From a virus: a DNA stretch of 64,000 bases. The DNA lies in IMG/VR virus record IMGVR_UViG_3300024264_000013, positions 32,060 to 96,059 of that record, one strand, 5' to 3'. The notes beneath the pieces were generated by a model. The model was given only the letters and a program-made list of their open reading frames with translations, searched no databases and had not been told where the DNA came from. Positions 21,001-28,555 of the stretch are shown here, in pieces. Position 1 is the first letter of the stretch. Every line of letters begins with the position of its first letter. The position numbers and the translations under genes are program-made.

Positions 21001-22500
21001 ATGCGTTCAGGTAACTTGCCTGTTCGTTATGAAATTACTAACGAAGGTCAAAATGGTAAATTAAAAGAAGATATTGATGCAACACAAACTTCAATTCCGT
21101 TAGAAACTGTTGCCTTCTTTCCAGAAAACGGTACAGTTTATATTGACAATGAATTAATTAGTTTTACAGGAAGAGATGAATCAAATAACTCTATTACAGG
21201 TTGTACAAGATCTGCAACACTTACAAACTTCCAAGCAGGTGCGGCACGTAGTTATACTGCTGGCGGCGCGGCGGCTCATGATGCTAGAACAGGTGTAATT
21301 TTAATTAGTAATACATGTACTCCACTTATATCACATTGGGGTTCAGCGTTTATTACAGACGGTGGATTTGATGAAGATCGTGGTTATATTTTCTCATACA
21401 CAGAACAAGCACTAACAGTTACTAATGTAAGACAAACCGCATTTATGATTAGACTAGCACCAAGTGTTAGTAATGCTATTATTGGTGATTTAGGAGATAG
21501 AGAACTTCTAAACAGAGCGCAGTTGCTACTAAGTTCGCTAGAAGTTACATCAGAAGCAAACGCATCAGGTACTATTGTTATTGAAGGTATTTTAAATCCA
21601 CAAAACTATCCTACTAACCCAGCATTGATTAGTTGGACAGGACTAGCAGGTCTTGCACAAGGTGGACAGCCAAGTTTTGCACAAATTGCGTCAGGTGGTG
21701 GTATTACATGGTCAACTGGTGCATCAACTACCACATCAAATTTAACTTCTCAAGCAGGCATTAACGCTGTACTTGATTCAGGACAATATAGATCAAGAAA
21801 CGGTAGTAGATATCTTTATGTTAGTGGTACAGATTTTAGAGCAACATTTGGATCTGAAAGTTTAGATCCAGTATTAGGTAAAACAATTAGTGGTAATAAT
21901 ATTAGAACTGGCACTAGAATTGATGGCGGATTTATTTCTGCTACATCTAACTACGGATACTTGTTCCTTTCACAAACACTAAGTGGTAACATTAACCAAA
22001 ACACATCAAATGCATCGACTATTACATCACATGGTAATTTGGCTAATGCTAACTTTGCTTACATTAATAAAGCAAGTTGGGAAGCAAGTGGTGGTAGAGA
22101 CGGCACAGCAGTAAGTTCAACAAGTGCATCACCAAGTTGGCCTGCCAACACAGTTATTAACAAAATTACATTACTTGATTTTGCTGGTACTGAATATTAC
22201 GAAGTTGAATTTAATAATGCTTCAAATGGTGATTTAGTAGCAGGTAGTGGTACTATTACACTTGAATTTAGTTCACCACCCTACGGACAACCAGGCGAAA
22301 CAGTTCTATCATTTATTGCACAACCAGGTGCTCGAGCAGACTTAGATTTAAGTCAGTTGAAAGAACTTACAAATACCACATTAGGTGGTAGAGGTACTTT
22401 TCCAAATGGTCCTGATGTATTAGCGATTAACGTGTTTAAAACTACTGGTACAGATGTTGAAGCCAACATCATTCTACGTTGGTCAGAGGCTCAAGCGTAA
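15076..22500 (+). CDS. Giant repeat-containing virion structural protein (2474 residues)
   Basis: The longest gene of the window. Residues 1-~340 are partly helical with repeated (N/S)(K/R)AF(L/M)..E motifs. At ~343 the CERDTGLILNAYLFDL block recurs, shared with the protein at 1523. Residues ~871-1561 hold eight ~60-100-residue beta repeats with the signature I.G..LGG..P.ND...T(I/V).(T/D)VD. A block around 1680 (QSKKYIRYQSGKG) and the ending ILRWSEAQA resemble long structural proteins of marine T4-like phages. It is probably a baseplate-attached fibre or tape-like exterior protein. It is followed by a convergent oxygenase gene whose stop overlaps its last ten bases. Confidence 0.78.
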   Translation: MAKKKINNYKFKPGIGYLDNLFPNAYALLNTNKAFLQAETGQFITERVSDATAFQADLIALVDDLEQEMVLGTTATQRLWGQIENKKDVQVKLTRKRTLQRLKTGLAALSNVTSTYQTAMENAIDEIIDIADNGFTSATALVTSERTGEAIGDIGLAVARLKSNRAFMIRETKAFIDDDTPGNTITTASDFEINLGLLIDGITQDVSTTANNLTRTINTQIYVNTTPSDRSLLGDGMTRLGTVIKQVVEGSTVVRTTGNSLSQDTSGTSAGTVLGDRCKTHILDTQTVIANGTIASLPSAVYPNYSDEPAAGLAAATDLENNKTIVSTNVNAFYNYTFNQAKCERDTGLILNAYLFDLRYGGNFKTYDYASKYWEGDVAQVDGTRYPELDTHSWLTTLIRDYVFDKIAYPKEQSATAQTVTGDDAETGADTPITDLGSLVVTTIEGGLSARPTFVDTGAGYVKFPGNYDSSDILLITNTTDNEVIYAFNDVNNGGFTEQPSEFISTNGYAYDEDEDFPKYLQTTDAITKVYFNKSTASQISEDKLQIYVDTDELIVRPYEFGTDSIERQRTAEPQSMLDADFEYGLQPTKWSAIATMRGYPSVYEVPGTETSVITVISDSSAGTEGVGSSLITVTTAGAHGFELGDAITIKGLKQDVQGYSRAEGAFIIISVPNAISFQFYAKAKVGTGGNVNIEAEATQLRQAGFYTGASIGVPTFSVESQGSSGVIRPALTVDSGEDVIPFTVTSGAAPEIGAPLSASSGISLGTQVTGRVGTGGIAVTPVTTADFPPGTTEITVQSATGIQQNMAANKGDGTVTLVNTVVGNTITLNEAITTDFYGNLVTYTAVEGTNIVSLGFGAAFSISRAGGNYSLVEIVNSGQDYQVGDVLEIQGEFLGGITPTHDLNITVNTVDTGGEILTVTLAGNAFDGTATFPNTNGEYQNGQGTGGTWDIGYTSNVFNSVTQVNPSFVAQTGQTSGGEGTGVLLDFTITDNVYSVAIDPVDAGVTGYSVYDVIEVSGTNMGGLSPDNDAQVTITSVDSNGFPTGASVTGNGANAANNFTSVTFSTNNAGIGANLNINTDGATYNATFTAQGTGFAALDTVTVLGTQVGGLSPANDVTITIDTVDTGGEILTFTVSGTAVNTHSYPGIASGTNLTGAGADFDIVINGLLETYGVTVANAGSNYAPNQTITIQGTQLGGASPDNDLVLTITDVDNDSTLTAGGVLTVSVAGTARKATSGFAVADRLKIQGSNFPGGADPTNDAIIEITSVDGTGGITGFTTTGTAPDGQQTYNAVSGTASASGTSASFDITRQGTIYSAVFNSPGANFVATETITFLGTDLGGASPANDCTITVDTVDGSGTILTFTVTGTAANSGELLGQSAGNVLGSGATFNVSLSGGSYTTAVAGGGQDYYPSQTFKILGNTLAGATPTNDLTVTISTVDASGAITAISSSGSASTDVGSFANVTATVAGATGNGASFDILRDGTSADSTIGTYTVSQNAGGGNYNPSDKIKIGGENLGGQAASNDIIVVVDTVDSSGAVLTFTATGEAFAGTSFDLYSTVTVDTPTIAQLATTLDISFSALGTLRINFDSAHGLVPGDTFITTVDSDDGSNNHDLAAGSFIATTIPSPTALTFTARAAGAIDAVGDNINGTVYPRPDSFFIHRPFDGGVQLGTGGPQHGAQAIRQSKKYIRYQSGKGIMYTTGALFAPSYDLRTCTADGVEVGSVITVTCDDNDHGLQIGAKIKLIGIETVGYNGTYTVNDVIDERTFQVINTLNRLGGTSAVLSFGAQMSTFQWHGATVRSGVFDDQNGIYWEYDGVNLQCCQRTSTKQISGTANILPDNNTVTGTNTRFRDQLKAGDRIVIRGMTHVISGIATQTSMTVTPDYRGVNAAVGTKVCLVSDKKIRQQDWNLDRMDGTGPSGYNFDPAKMQMIGIEYSWYGAGFIDYMVRGADGNFVYGHRIRNSNVNTEAYMRSGNLPVRYEITNEGQNGKLKEDIDATQTSIPLETVAFFPENGTVYIDNELISFTGRDESNNSITGCTRSATLTNFQAGAARSYTAGGAAAHDARTGVILISNTCTPLISHWGSAFITDGGFDEDRGYIFSYTEQALTVTNVRQTAFMIRLAPSVSNAIIGDLGDRELLNRAQLLLSSLEVTSEANASGTIVIEGILNPQNYPTNPALISWTGLAGLAQGGQPSFAQIASGGGITWSTGASTTTSNLTSQAGINAVLDSGQYRSRNGSRYLYVSGTDFRATFGSESLDPVLGKTISGNNIRTGTRIDGGFISATSNYGYLFLSQTLSGNINQNTSNASTITSHGNLANANFAYINKASWEASGGRDGTAVSSTSASPSWPANTVINKITLLDFAGTEYYEVEFNNASNGDLVAGSGTITLEFSSPPYGQPGETVLSFIAQPGARADLDLSQLKELTNTTLGGRGTFPNGPDVLAINVFKTTGTDVEANIILRWSEAQA
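17690..19760 (+). repeat. Eight beta-rich protein repeats (LGG..P.ND type)
   Basis: Eight copies of a repeat whose core reads roughly Y...D.(I/V).I.G..LGG.(S/T)P.ND.(T)I.(V/I).(T/S)VD..G.(I/L), spaced 60-130 codons apart with hydroxyl-rich linkers. Codon use has drifted, so copies are clear at protein level and patchy at DNA level. They probably form a repeated beta-sandwich shaft. Confidence 0.75.
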
Positions 22501-23018
22501 AGATTAAAGTTTACAATGCAACGGGGATTATCTGTTGGGAATCCACCTGAGTGAAAAGTATTTCCGTCAAATAGAACTATGCGTCCTTTTTTAGGTGAAA
22601 CACGTTTAATGATTTCTTTGTTTTTAAAGAATACTGTATCTCCGTCGCTGTCGTTGACATAATAAATTAGACCTAAATGTTCTTCTGGTCTGTCTGTATG
22701 AGGAGCATAGTATTCAAGTTTTGTTTTATGCGGTACTGTTATAAAAAGTCTTGCCGCTATAATATCTATAAAATTTATATTTAATTTTGAACACACAACT
22801 TGAGGTATTTTACTAAAGTTGCCATAATGTTCTGTAAGTTTAGTACTGCTTTTGAGAACATGTTCAAAACTAATAGGTATTGAATCGCCTTCAAAAGCAG
22901 TAGGTTCGTACTTGCATACTAACGGTAGCATGGCATTAACATTCACACTACCAAATACAAGCATATGATAATAATCTTGTAATTCTTGAGATACTAAGTT
23001 ATCTTCTACAATTATCAT
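22491..23018 (-). CDS. 2OG-Fe(II) oxygenase (prolyl-hydroxylase-like)
   Basis: 175 residues. Predicted to use 2-oxoglutarate, O2 and iron to hydroxylate a substrate. The iron ligands are visible as H.D in YAPHTDRPEEHLG and the distal His in NTFHSGG, followed by PRCIVNFNL with the Arg expected to hold 2-oxoglutarate; together they form the double-stranded beta-helix. It is the last gene of the minus-strand heptose operon, overlapping gmhB by one base, and its stop overlaps that of the convergent giant gene by ten bases. Substrate unknown: sugar, protein or nucleotide are all possible. Confidence 0.75.
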   Translation of the reverse strand: MIIVEDNLVSQELQDYYHMLVFGSVNVNAMLPLVCKYEPTAFEGDSIPISFEHVLKSSTKLTEHYGNFSKIPQVVCSKLNINFIDIIAARLFITVPHKTKLEYYAPHTDRPEEHLGLIYYVNDSDGDTVFFKNKEIIKRVSPKKGRIVLFDGNTFHSGGFPTDNPRCIVNFNLYA

Positions 23019-23653
23019 TAATGTGCAGTTTCTAAATAGTCTACAAATGCGGCTAAGTTATCAAACACTAAGCACTTCTTTTTAATATCACGATATGAAA
23101 AACGTTTCATAACTAATTCTTCTGTTTCTTTACCATGACCTGTGCGTATAATTACTGGAATAGCACCAATCTTCATAGCGGCTTTTAAATCACGAAGTCT
23201 ATCGCCAGCATAGTAACCTTTGTTAAATTTTACATGAGGTACTTCTTTTTCACAACGCTTAAACATTCCTGCATTTGGTTTTGCATACATATCAGTTTTA
23301 TGACTACTTGCACTATAATATAAACCGTCTATACTTGGACAGCCTGCTTTACCTAGTTCTTCAAACATGTGATTATGTACTTTTTCAACATCTTCTTCGG
23401 TATAGATACCTTTTTCAATACCGCCTTGGTTCGTAATAATAACTATTTTGTGTCCAAGTTTGCGTAGTTTAACTATTGCTTCTAAACTACCTTCTTCAAA
23501 TTCCCAGTCATCTACTTTGTAAACATAATCTCCAATGTCTACATTAATAACACCATCTCTATCTAAACCAACTACACACTTTGGTGCAATATAATCTGGT
23601 TTATAAAAGTCGACATTAACATCGTCACTCCATACTATCTTCGGATTGCTCAT
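23018..23653 (-). CDS. gmhB: GmhB-like D,D-heptose 1,7-bisphosphate phosphatase (HAD family)
   Basis: 211 residues. GmhB removes the C7 phosphate from heptose 1,7-bisphosphate between the two HldE reactions. The HAD motif I GLDRDGVINVDIGDY, motif II IITNQGGIEKG and motif IV YAGDRLRDLKAA are present, and KPNAGM matches the KP.PGM loop of the family. Unusually, the Cys/His zinc-binding loop before that motif is shortened and has no cysteine (YYSASSHKTDMYAKP). It overlaps the cupin gene upstream by 29 bases and sits with hldD and hldE, which strongly supports the assignment. Confidence 0.85.
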   Translation of the reverse strand: MSNPKIVWSDDVNVDFYKPDYIAPKCVVGLDRDGVINVDIGDYVYKVDDWEFEEGSLEAIVKLRKLGHKIVIITNQGGIEKGIYTEEDVEKVHNHMFEELGKAGCPSIDGLYYSASSHKTDMYAKPNAGMFKRCEKEVPHVKFNKGYYAGDRLRDLKAAMKIGAIPVIIRTGHGKETEELVMKRFSYRDIKKKCLVFDNLAAFVDYLETAH

Positions 23654-24050
23654 TTGCTACTTTTCCTTTTAATTCTTCCATTAAGCCTTCCTGACTATCA
23701 CCAGGTATAAGCCTATAATTGTCTTCCACACTATCAGCAGTACTTACTTCAGTAATACTACTGTTGTCTTCAAGTGCTTCTAATTGATGTGGCAATAAAG
23801 GTTTATTGCGCCACGTCATTCCTTGTGTAAGTGTTTGACTAAACAGTGTTGCAGTTTTAGTATCAATCCATCTTACAATAAAACTTCCTTCATTTACAAA
23901 CCATGATTCGTCTTTTTCTTTATGGAAGTGCATACTAAATTTATTACCTTTTTTAGTAAACACCATCATTTTACCACAGTAGTGTTCATTGGTTGCCCAA
24001 ATTAATTCGAATCCCCAACCTTTATCTACTTTACCTTCTAATCGTTCCAT
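23625..24050 (-). CDS. Cupin protein, sugar-isomerase-like
   Basis: 141 residues forming a single cupin barrel. The first cupin motif is seen in KFSMHFHKEKDESWFVNEG (H.H....E), and the strand RLEGKVDKGWGFELIW before it resembles the start of type II mannose-6-phosphate isomerase cupins. A second-motif His lies in LLPHQLEAL. Its place between gmhB and hldD suggests an isomerase or epimerase acting on a sugar phosphate, or a sensor; the sequence cannot decide. It overlaps neighbours on both sides, so it is translated as part of the operon. Confidence 0.65.
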   Translation of the reverse strand: MERLEGKVDKGWGFELIWATNEHYCGKMMVFTKKGNKFSMHFHKEKDESWFVNEGSFIVRWIDTKTATLFSQTLTQGMTWRNKPLLPHQLEALEDNSSITEVSTADSVEDNYRLIPGDSQEGLMEELKGKVANEQSEDSME

Positions 24051-24682
24051 TCTTTAATCTCCAATTGTTTTACTTTATTATAACCAAATTCTCCAAAAGC
24101 AAAAAAGTTACTTGCTAAACTATATCTGTCTGTATCACTAGAATTAGGTTCTACACTGTGTTCTAAATTACTCGGAAACATAATTAACATATCTTCTTCT
24201 ACTTCAAATGGCCATCCCGATGCGGCTACTGGAGTATAATTTTCTACAGGAATTTCAACTGTTTCACTAAAAACATTATCATAATGTTTACGTCTATGTA
24301 CAATAAGTCTACCACAGTTAGTTGGAGTTGTTAAATAGTACACAGCACTTATTAAACTATTTGCATGATTATGCATATAAACTTGTTCACCTGGTGGTTG
24401 TTTACTAACCCAACTATTAGTCATTTTAAAATCTAATGCATTTGAATAGCCTAAACAACCTTTTACAAAAGAATTTACTTGATCTGTAATATCGTTTTTA
24501 AGTTGTGTGAAATCATTTAATAATACTAATGTATCGTTTGGCGAATTTGAATTAGGTCTTTGAACAACTTCTTTATTATTAATTAACTTTTCTTTTGTTT
24601 TACTATCTAACTTAGGCATACGTACAATACCAACAGGAACTGAAAATAGTTGATGCAATTCTAAATTTCCTAATTTAAGCAT
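24038..24682 (-). CDS. 2OG-Fe(II) oxygenase-like protein (2OG-FeII_Oxy_5 type)
   Basis: 214 residues. The core VYMHNHANSLISAVYYL and the end MFPSNLEHSVEPNSSDTDRY match the 2OG-FeII_Oxy_5 family common in marine phages (first His pair, then distal His and Arg). In place of the usual H.D, H.H.N is seen, as in other members of this family. It is paralogous to the two proteins at 30745 and 31386. Neighbours are the cupin (13-base overlap) and hldD (8-base overlap). The substrate is unknown; its place in the operon suggests a sugar or glycan (inference). Confidence 0.7.
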   Translation of the reverse strand: MLKLGNLELHQLFSVPVGIVRMPKLDSKTKEKLINNKEVVQRPNSNSPNDTLVLLNDFTQLKNDITDQVNSFVKGCLGYSNALDFKMTNSWVSKQPPGEQVYMHNHANSLISAVYYLTTPTNCGRLIVHRRKHYDNVFSETVEIPVENYTPVAASGWPFEVEEDMLIMFPSNLEHSVEPNSSDTDRYSLASNFFAFGEFGYNKVKQLEIKEWND

Positions 24683-25511
24683 TTTGTATCCATTCTTTAG
24701 GTGTTGTAAATTTAAAGTCGCCTATTGTTTTTAAAAGTCTAGTATTATCACTACATGTGTATTTTTGATATTGTCCTTGTAATGCTTCGGGCATCGGAAT
24801 AGGTTCTATAGTTGCATTATATTTGTCTGCAATAGTATTAGCAATAGAACCAAAACTAGTTGTTTCTCCCATACCAACATTCCATATACCCATTTCATCA
24901 ATATTCATCATTTTTTCAATAATTTTACATACATCTCCTACGTATATAAAATCTCGTAAATATTCATCACTACCCTCAAATGGATGTACTTTTCCTGTTT
25001 CTTTTGCTTGCTTTGTAAATTTATGAAACACACTCATTTGGTCGCCTTTGTGTTCTTCATGTTCTCCGTATACATTAAAGAAACGTAATCCTTTGATATT
25101 ACATTTATAATCTTCCCATGTTAACATTTCTACACTACGATCAAACAAATATTTTGACCACGAATATGGACTTTGTGGTTGCTTAGGAGCATCTTCATTA
25201 AATTTTTGACCATCGCCATATACACTAGCACTTGATGCATAAATTAAATCAACTCCTTGCATATCACATACTTGTAATAATCTATGACTAAAGTCTAAAT
25301 TTTGTTTTAAAACTTTTTCAACATCGCGTTCTGTTGTGCTTGATATTGCACCCATATGTATAACTTTATCAAATTGACTGCAATCAGGTACAACATTTTC
25401 TATAAAATCATATTCAGCAATACCATGCCCCTTGCTCATTAGGTATTTTTTTAAATTCTTTGCTATAAATCCGTCAGGACCTGTAATTAATATTTTTAGT
25501 TTATCACTCAT
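24675..25511 (-). CDS. hldD: ADP-L-glycero-D-manno-heptose 6-epimerase
   Basis: 278 residues, slightly shorter than the bacterial enzyme (~310). It converts ADP-D,D-heptose to ADP-L,D-heptose with bound NADP. It is a short-chain dehydrogenase-like epimerase: ITGPDGFIA forms the dinucleotide loop (residues 9-17), YASSASVYG the Ser region, and Y116/K120 in PYSWSK the catalytic pair. HldD-specific features are FFNVYGEHEEHKGDQMSVFH, FEGSDEYLRDFIYVGDV and PMPEALQGQYQKYT. Position directly after hldE (8-base overlap) gives the same order of pathway steps as in bacteria. Confidence 0.92.
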   Translation of the reverse strand: MSDKLKILITGPDGFIAKNLKKYLMSKGHGIAEYDFIENVVPDCSQFDKVIHMGAISSTTERDVEKVLKQNLDFSHRLLQVCDMQGVDLIYASSASVYGDGQKFNEDAPKQPQSPYSWSKYLFDRSVEMLTWEDYKCNIKGLRFFNVYGEHEEHKGDQMSVFHKFTKQAKETGKVHPFEGSDEYLRDFIYVGDVCKIIEKMMNIDEMGIWNVGMGETTSFGSIANTIADKYNATIEPIPMPEALQGQYQKYTCSDNTRLLKTIGDFKFTTPKEWIQNA

Positions 25512-26646
25512 TTATTTTCTCTAATATACTTGTAGTTGAAAAGTCTTCAACTGTAGGAACAATGTATACACTAGTTAAGTCGTGTCCTACTACTTCGTTA
25601 ACTTTATAATCGCCACCCTTTACAATCAAGGTTGGCTTTAATGATTTAATTAAATTGTATGGTGTGTCTTCACTAAACACAATAACTTCGTCTACCCAAG
25701 ATAAAATTTCTAATTGCTTTTTACGTATTTCTACAGGATTTATAGGTCTGTTTTTTCCTTTTAATCTTTGTACACTAGTATCATCATTAAGCCCTACAAT
25801 AAGTTTATCACCTTTTTCTTTAGCCGCTTTTAATAATTCAAAATGCCCTGTGTGCAATATATCAAAACAGCCGTTAGTAAACACAATAGTATTTTCTAAA
25901 TCTTCTTTTAATAATTGGTATGTGCCACTATGCTTTACACTTTCAGTTGAACCTTTTGTTGCAATTTCTAAACATTTTTTATGTGTGTAACCTTTTGTAA
26001 GACCATAAACAAATGCGGCCATAAAACAATCACCTGCACCTGTTACGTCTGATACTTCAACAGCATCTACTTCAATCTCATAGTTTTTACCATCAATGTG
26101 TGCAATAACTTCTTCGCCAGCATTAGTTGTAATAATATTACCCTGCCATTCATCAAATCCTAAGTCATGAAATTCGTTGTAGTTAGGTTTTACTAACCAA
26201 GCACCTTCATAGAACCAAGCATTTTCTTTTGGATCGACAACTACTTTACAATTATACTTGTTAATGTGTGCAATGATATCTTTTGCTTCGTCTAATACAC
26301 CTTTGTTATAATCACTTAGCACAACATAATCATACTGAGAAAAATCTGTTGATTGTACTTTCTTAAGCACTTCTCCTCCGCTTGCCGGCTTGTCATCATC
26401 TATACGTGTAATATAATGTCCGTCACACATGATACGTGTCTTTACACTACGTGGTTGATCCATTTCAAACAACGTAACATCTACATCTAAGTTTTTTAAA
26501 TTTTCATATACAAGGCCTGCACCGCCTAATGTTTCTTTTTCTTCGATATATGTAATTACAGGCACTGGTGCTTCGGGACTAATTCGCGAACTAGTGCCGT
26601 ACACATACTTGTCAATTATTACATCGCCGATTACTAAGACCTTCAT
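25504..26646 (-). CDS. hldE: Bifunctional heptose-7-phosphate kinase / heptose-1-phosphate adenylyltransferase
   Basis: 380 residues against ~475 in bacteria. The N-terminal ribokinase-like domain (1-~245) has GDVIIDKYVYG, SRISPEAPVPV, GGAG and the catalytic DVTGAGDCF (200-208); about 40-50 residues that normally lie between the second and third strand blocks are missing near residue 62. The C-terminal nucleotidyltransferase domain has FTNGCFDILHTGH (HxGH at 265-268), VGLNDDTSV and FSTTSIL. The start codon lies five bases after a perfect TATAAT on the minus strand, so the mRNA is probably leaderless. It is the first gene of the heptose operon. Confidence 0.92.
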   Translation of the reverse strand: MKVLVIGDVIIDKYVYGTSSRISPEAPVPVITYIEEKETLGGAGLVYENLKNLDVDVTLFEMDQPRSVKTRIMCDGHYITRIDDDKPASGGEVLKKVQSTDFSQYDYVVLSDYNKGVLDEAKDIIAHINKYNCKVVVDPKENAWFYEGAWLVKPNYNEFHDLGFDEWQGNIITTNAGEEVIAHIDGKNYEIEVDAVEVSDVTGAGDCFMAAFVYGLTKGYTHKKCLEIATKGSTESVKHSGTYQLLKEDLENTIVFTNGCFDILHTGHFELLKAAKEKGDKLIVGLNDDTSVQRLKGKNRPINPVEIRKKQLEILSWVDEVIVFSEDTPYNLIKSLKPTLIVKGGDYKVNEVVGHDLTSVYIVPTVEDFSTTSILEKINE

Positions 26647-26651
26647 ATTTT

Positions 26652-26680
26652 ATTATAACTTACTATCTAATTTTTGTCAA
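26652..26680 (-). promoter_or_regulatory. Sigma-70-type promoter of hldE
   Basis: On the minus strand TTGACA (26680-26675), a 17-base spacer, then TATAAT (26657-26652), a perfect consensus. Only five bases separate it from the ATG at 26646. It overlaps the end of the Nudix gene. Confidence 0.8.
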
Positions 26681-27107
26681 GCAAATTCAAAACTTTTGTT
26701 ACAGTTTCTAACTTACTTTGATTAATTTTACTTTGTAGGGTATTGCGTAAACCGTGGTGCAATGGCTTAGGCCAACTACCATTATTAACCCAAGCATACC
26801 CATCATGTTCAGTATTTAATTTAGGAATAAATTCTTCTTTTACTGCACACAAATATGTATGAAATTGAAATTGATGATCAGTTGAAATAAAAGTTTCTAA
26901 AGGAATTGTTTTTTCTATTTTAGGTAAAAATCCTAATTCTTCTTTAATTTCTCTTTTTAAAACTTCCCATGGAGTTTCTTTACCTTCTCCAGTACCTCCA
27001 ACTAATCCCCACTGGTTTTTAGTCTTACCTTGAGTACGATGTAATAAAAGAAAACGCTTTGTATCGAGACTGTAGAACAGAGTTCCACTGCAAATTATCT
27101 TGTTCAT
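26667..27107 (-). CDS. Nudix hydrolase
   Basis: 146 residues. The complete Nudix box G-x5-E-x7-REUxEExGU is visible at residues ~38-60 (GGTGEGKETPWEV then KREIKEELGF), so it should hydrolyse a nucleoside diphosphate linked to another group. The N-terminus NKIICSGTLFYS and the LLHRTQGK strand are typical. Candidate substrates are NDP-sugars, NADH-like molecules or damaged nucleotides; the nearby heptose genes make a nucleotide sugar worth testing. It lies eight bases after gp15 on the same strand and may be read with the neck genes. Confidence 0.85.
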   Translation of the reverse strand: MNKIICSGTLFYSLDTKRFLLLHRTQGKTKNQWGLVGGTGEGKETPWEVLKREIKEELGFLPKIEKTIPLETFISTDHQFQFHTYLCAVKEEFIPKLNTEHDGYAWVNNGSWPKPLHHGLRNTLQSKINQSKLETVTKVLNLLDKN

Positions 27108-27115
27108 AAAAATAA

Positions 27116-28555
27116 TTAGCCGTTGAGAGCGATTCGCCAGGTACCTTTTGGATATAATCCCTCAACACTTAATAGCCATTCTTCGCCGTCCCAGCGATAT
27201 TGAATGCCTGTTTTCAGATTAGTTGTATATGTAACTTCTTTAGTTGTAGATGCTGTAAACACAACTTCCCATTTTATACCATTCCATTCAACAATATCGT
27301 TGCGTTTAGCAACTAGATCTTCGTTTGCTGTGCCTTTCCATGCATCAGCACCGTCATAGTTATCTTCGTCACCAATATCATTTAACAATAATATTCTACC
27401 ACCTAAACCTTTCATTACTGACGTTGGTACAGTTTTTTGTGGATCAATAATGTAATCAATAGTTGTCCATTGATTATTGTTTCTAGTAGGACCTTGTATA
27501 ATAGTATTACTTGGAAATGTATCGGCATCCCAATCAATAACCAATTGTGATTCATCCATAGGATTCATACTAATTGTACCAGTAATTTCGTGTGTTTCTT
27601 CATTAAGTTTTGTAAAGTAAATTCTACTAATACCGTCTTGATATTGTCCAGGATGTGAGTCTAATATTTGTCTCCAATTAGTAGCACCTACTATGCCACG
27701 ACTTTCTATTTGTGCTAATGTGCCCTGTACATATATACCGTAATCTTGATAATTAGTTCCAACTACATGTTTAGCCGCAGTAGTTTCAACTGAACGATTT
27801 CCGTCTTTGTCTACTACTCCAGGCACAACACTATCATCATATGAATTCAGTGTTGGCATACTTAATCCTAAGTCTAATGTTCCTGTATTTTCATCAAAAA
27901 TACTTGTTATAATGTTTGTAATTACACCAAGTCTTTTAACTTTAACTGGAGGACTAATGTAAATTGGTGTACTAAATGTTAGTGTCGAAACATCAATTTC
28001 ACTATCAACACCTACAGGTACACTTCTTGAACTCCAAGTAACACTATCTAACATAACCGCAGTTAGACTAGTCCAGTCAATATAGTTATCTGTAGTTTGT
28101 AATTCTAAACTAGGATTAAACAATACTAATATTTGTTCTAATATTTGTAATTTCATATCTGTATTAGTTGACCAAATATCACAATTAAATGTTAACTTAT
28201 ATGGTGTAGGCATTAAACGTTCAACAGTATAGTTTTTACCTTCGTAATTTAAATACTCTTCGCCGTCAGTATCATATGCACGTTCTCTAATATTAACTTT
28301 ACTAACATAACTAGCATCACTTGTGCGTTCTCTGTCAATTTCCATGCCAGTTACATGCACAGCAATACGTGGTGCACTAGGTATTTTGTTTTCAGTATTA
28401 TCGCGTATAATATTTGCAACCTGACGTGTAAGATCACCGTATGTTACAGGTATTTGTGTTAAATTTCCCTTACCGTCTTTGACCGAAAAGTTACTCATTA
28501 GTCTTACCATTTGAGTAACATACCGTCTTACTTGACCATCATAAAAATGTTCCAT
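27116..28555 (-). CDS. gp15: Tail sheath stabiliser/completion protein, gp15-like
   Basis: 479 residues. The first ~270 residues resemble T4 gp15, which caps the tail tube and sheath and joins the tail to the head: MEHFYDGQVRRYVTQMVRLM, then LPVTYGD-like and MPTPYKLTFNCDIWSTNTD and ILEQILVLFNPSLEL. The last ~200 residues are an extension absent from T4 (272 residues), containing TTKEVTYTTNLKTGIQYRW-like strands. It overlaps gp14 by one base (stop TAA and ATG share an A), as expected for neighbouring neck genes. The family call rests on remembered motifs. Confidence 0.72.
   Translation of the reverse strand: MEHFYDGQVRRYVTQMVRLMSNFSVKDGKGNLTQIPVTYGDLTRQVANIIRDNTENKIPSAPRIAVHVTGMEIDRERTSDASYVSKVNIRERAYDTDGEEYLNYEGKNYTVERLMPTPYKLTFNCDIWSTNTDMKLQILEQILVLFNPSLELQTTDNYIDWTSLTAVMLDSVTWSSRSVPVGVDSEIDVSTLTFSTPIYISPPVKVKRLGVITNIITSIFDENTGTLDLGLSMPTLNSYDDSVVPGVVDKDGNRSVETTAAKHVVGTNYQDYGIYVQGTLAQIESRGIVGATNWRQILDSHPGQYQDGISRIYFTKLNEETHEITGTISMNPMDESQLVIDWDADTFPSNTIIQGPTRNNNQWTTIDYIIDPQKTVPTSVMKGLGGRILLLNDIGDEDNYDGADAWKGTANEDLVAKRNDIVEWNGIKWEVVFTASTTKEVTYTTNLKTGIQYRWDGEEWLLSVEGLYPKGTWRIALNG

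Noticed and set aside
23018-23653. GmhB-like gene as a pseudogene because the zinc loop is missing
   Set aside because: The frame is intact, HAD catalytic motifs are conserved and the gene is embedded in a coupled operon, so a working variant is more likely.
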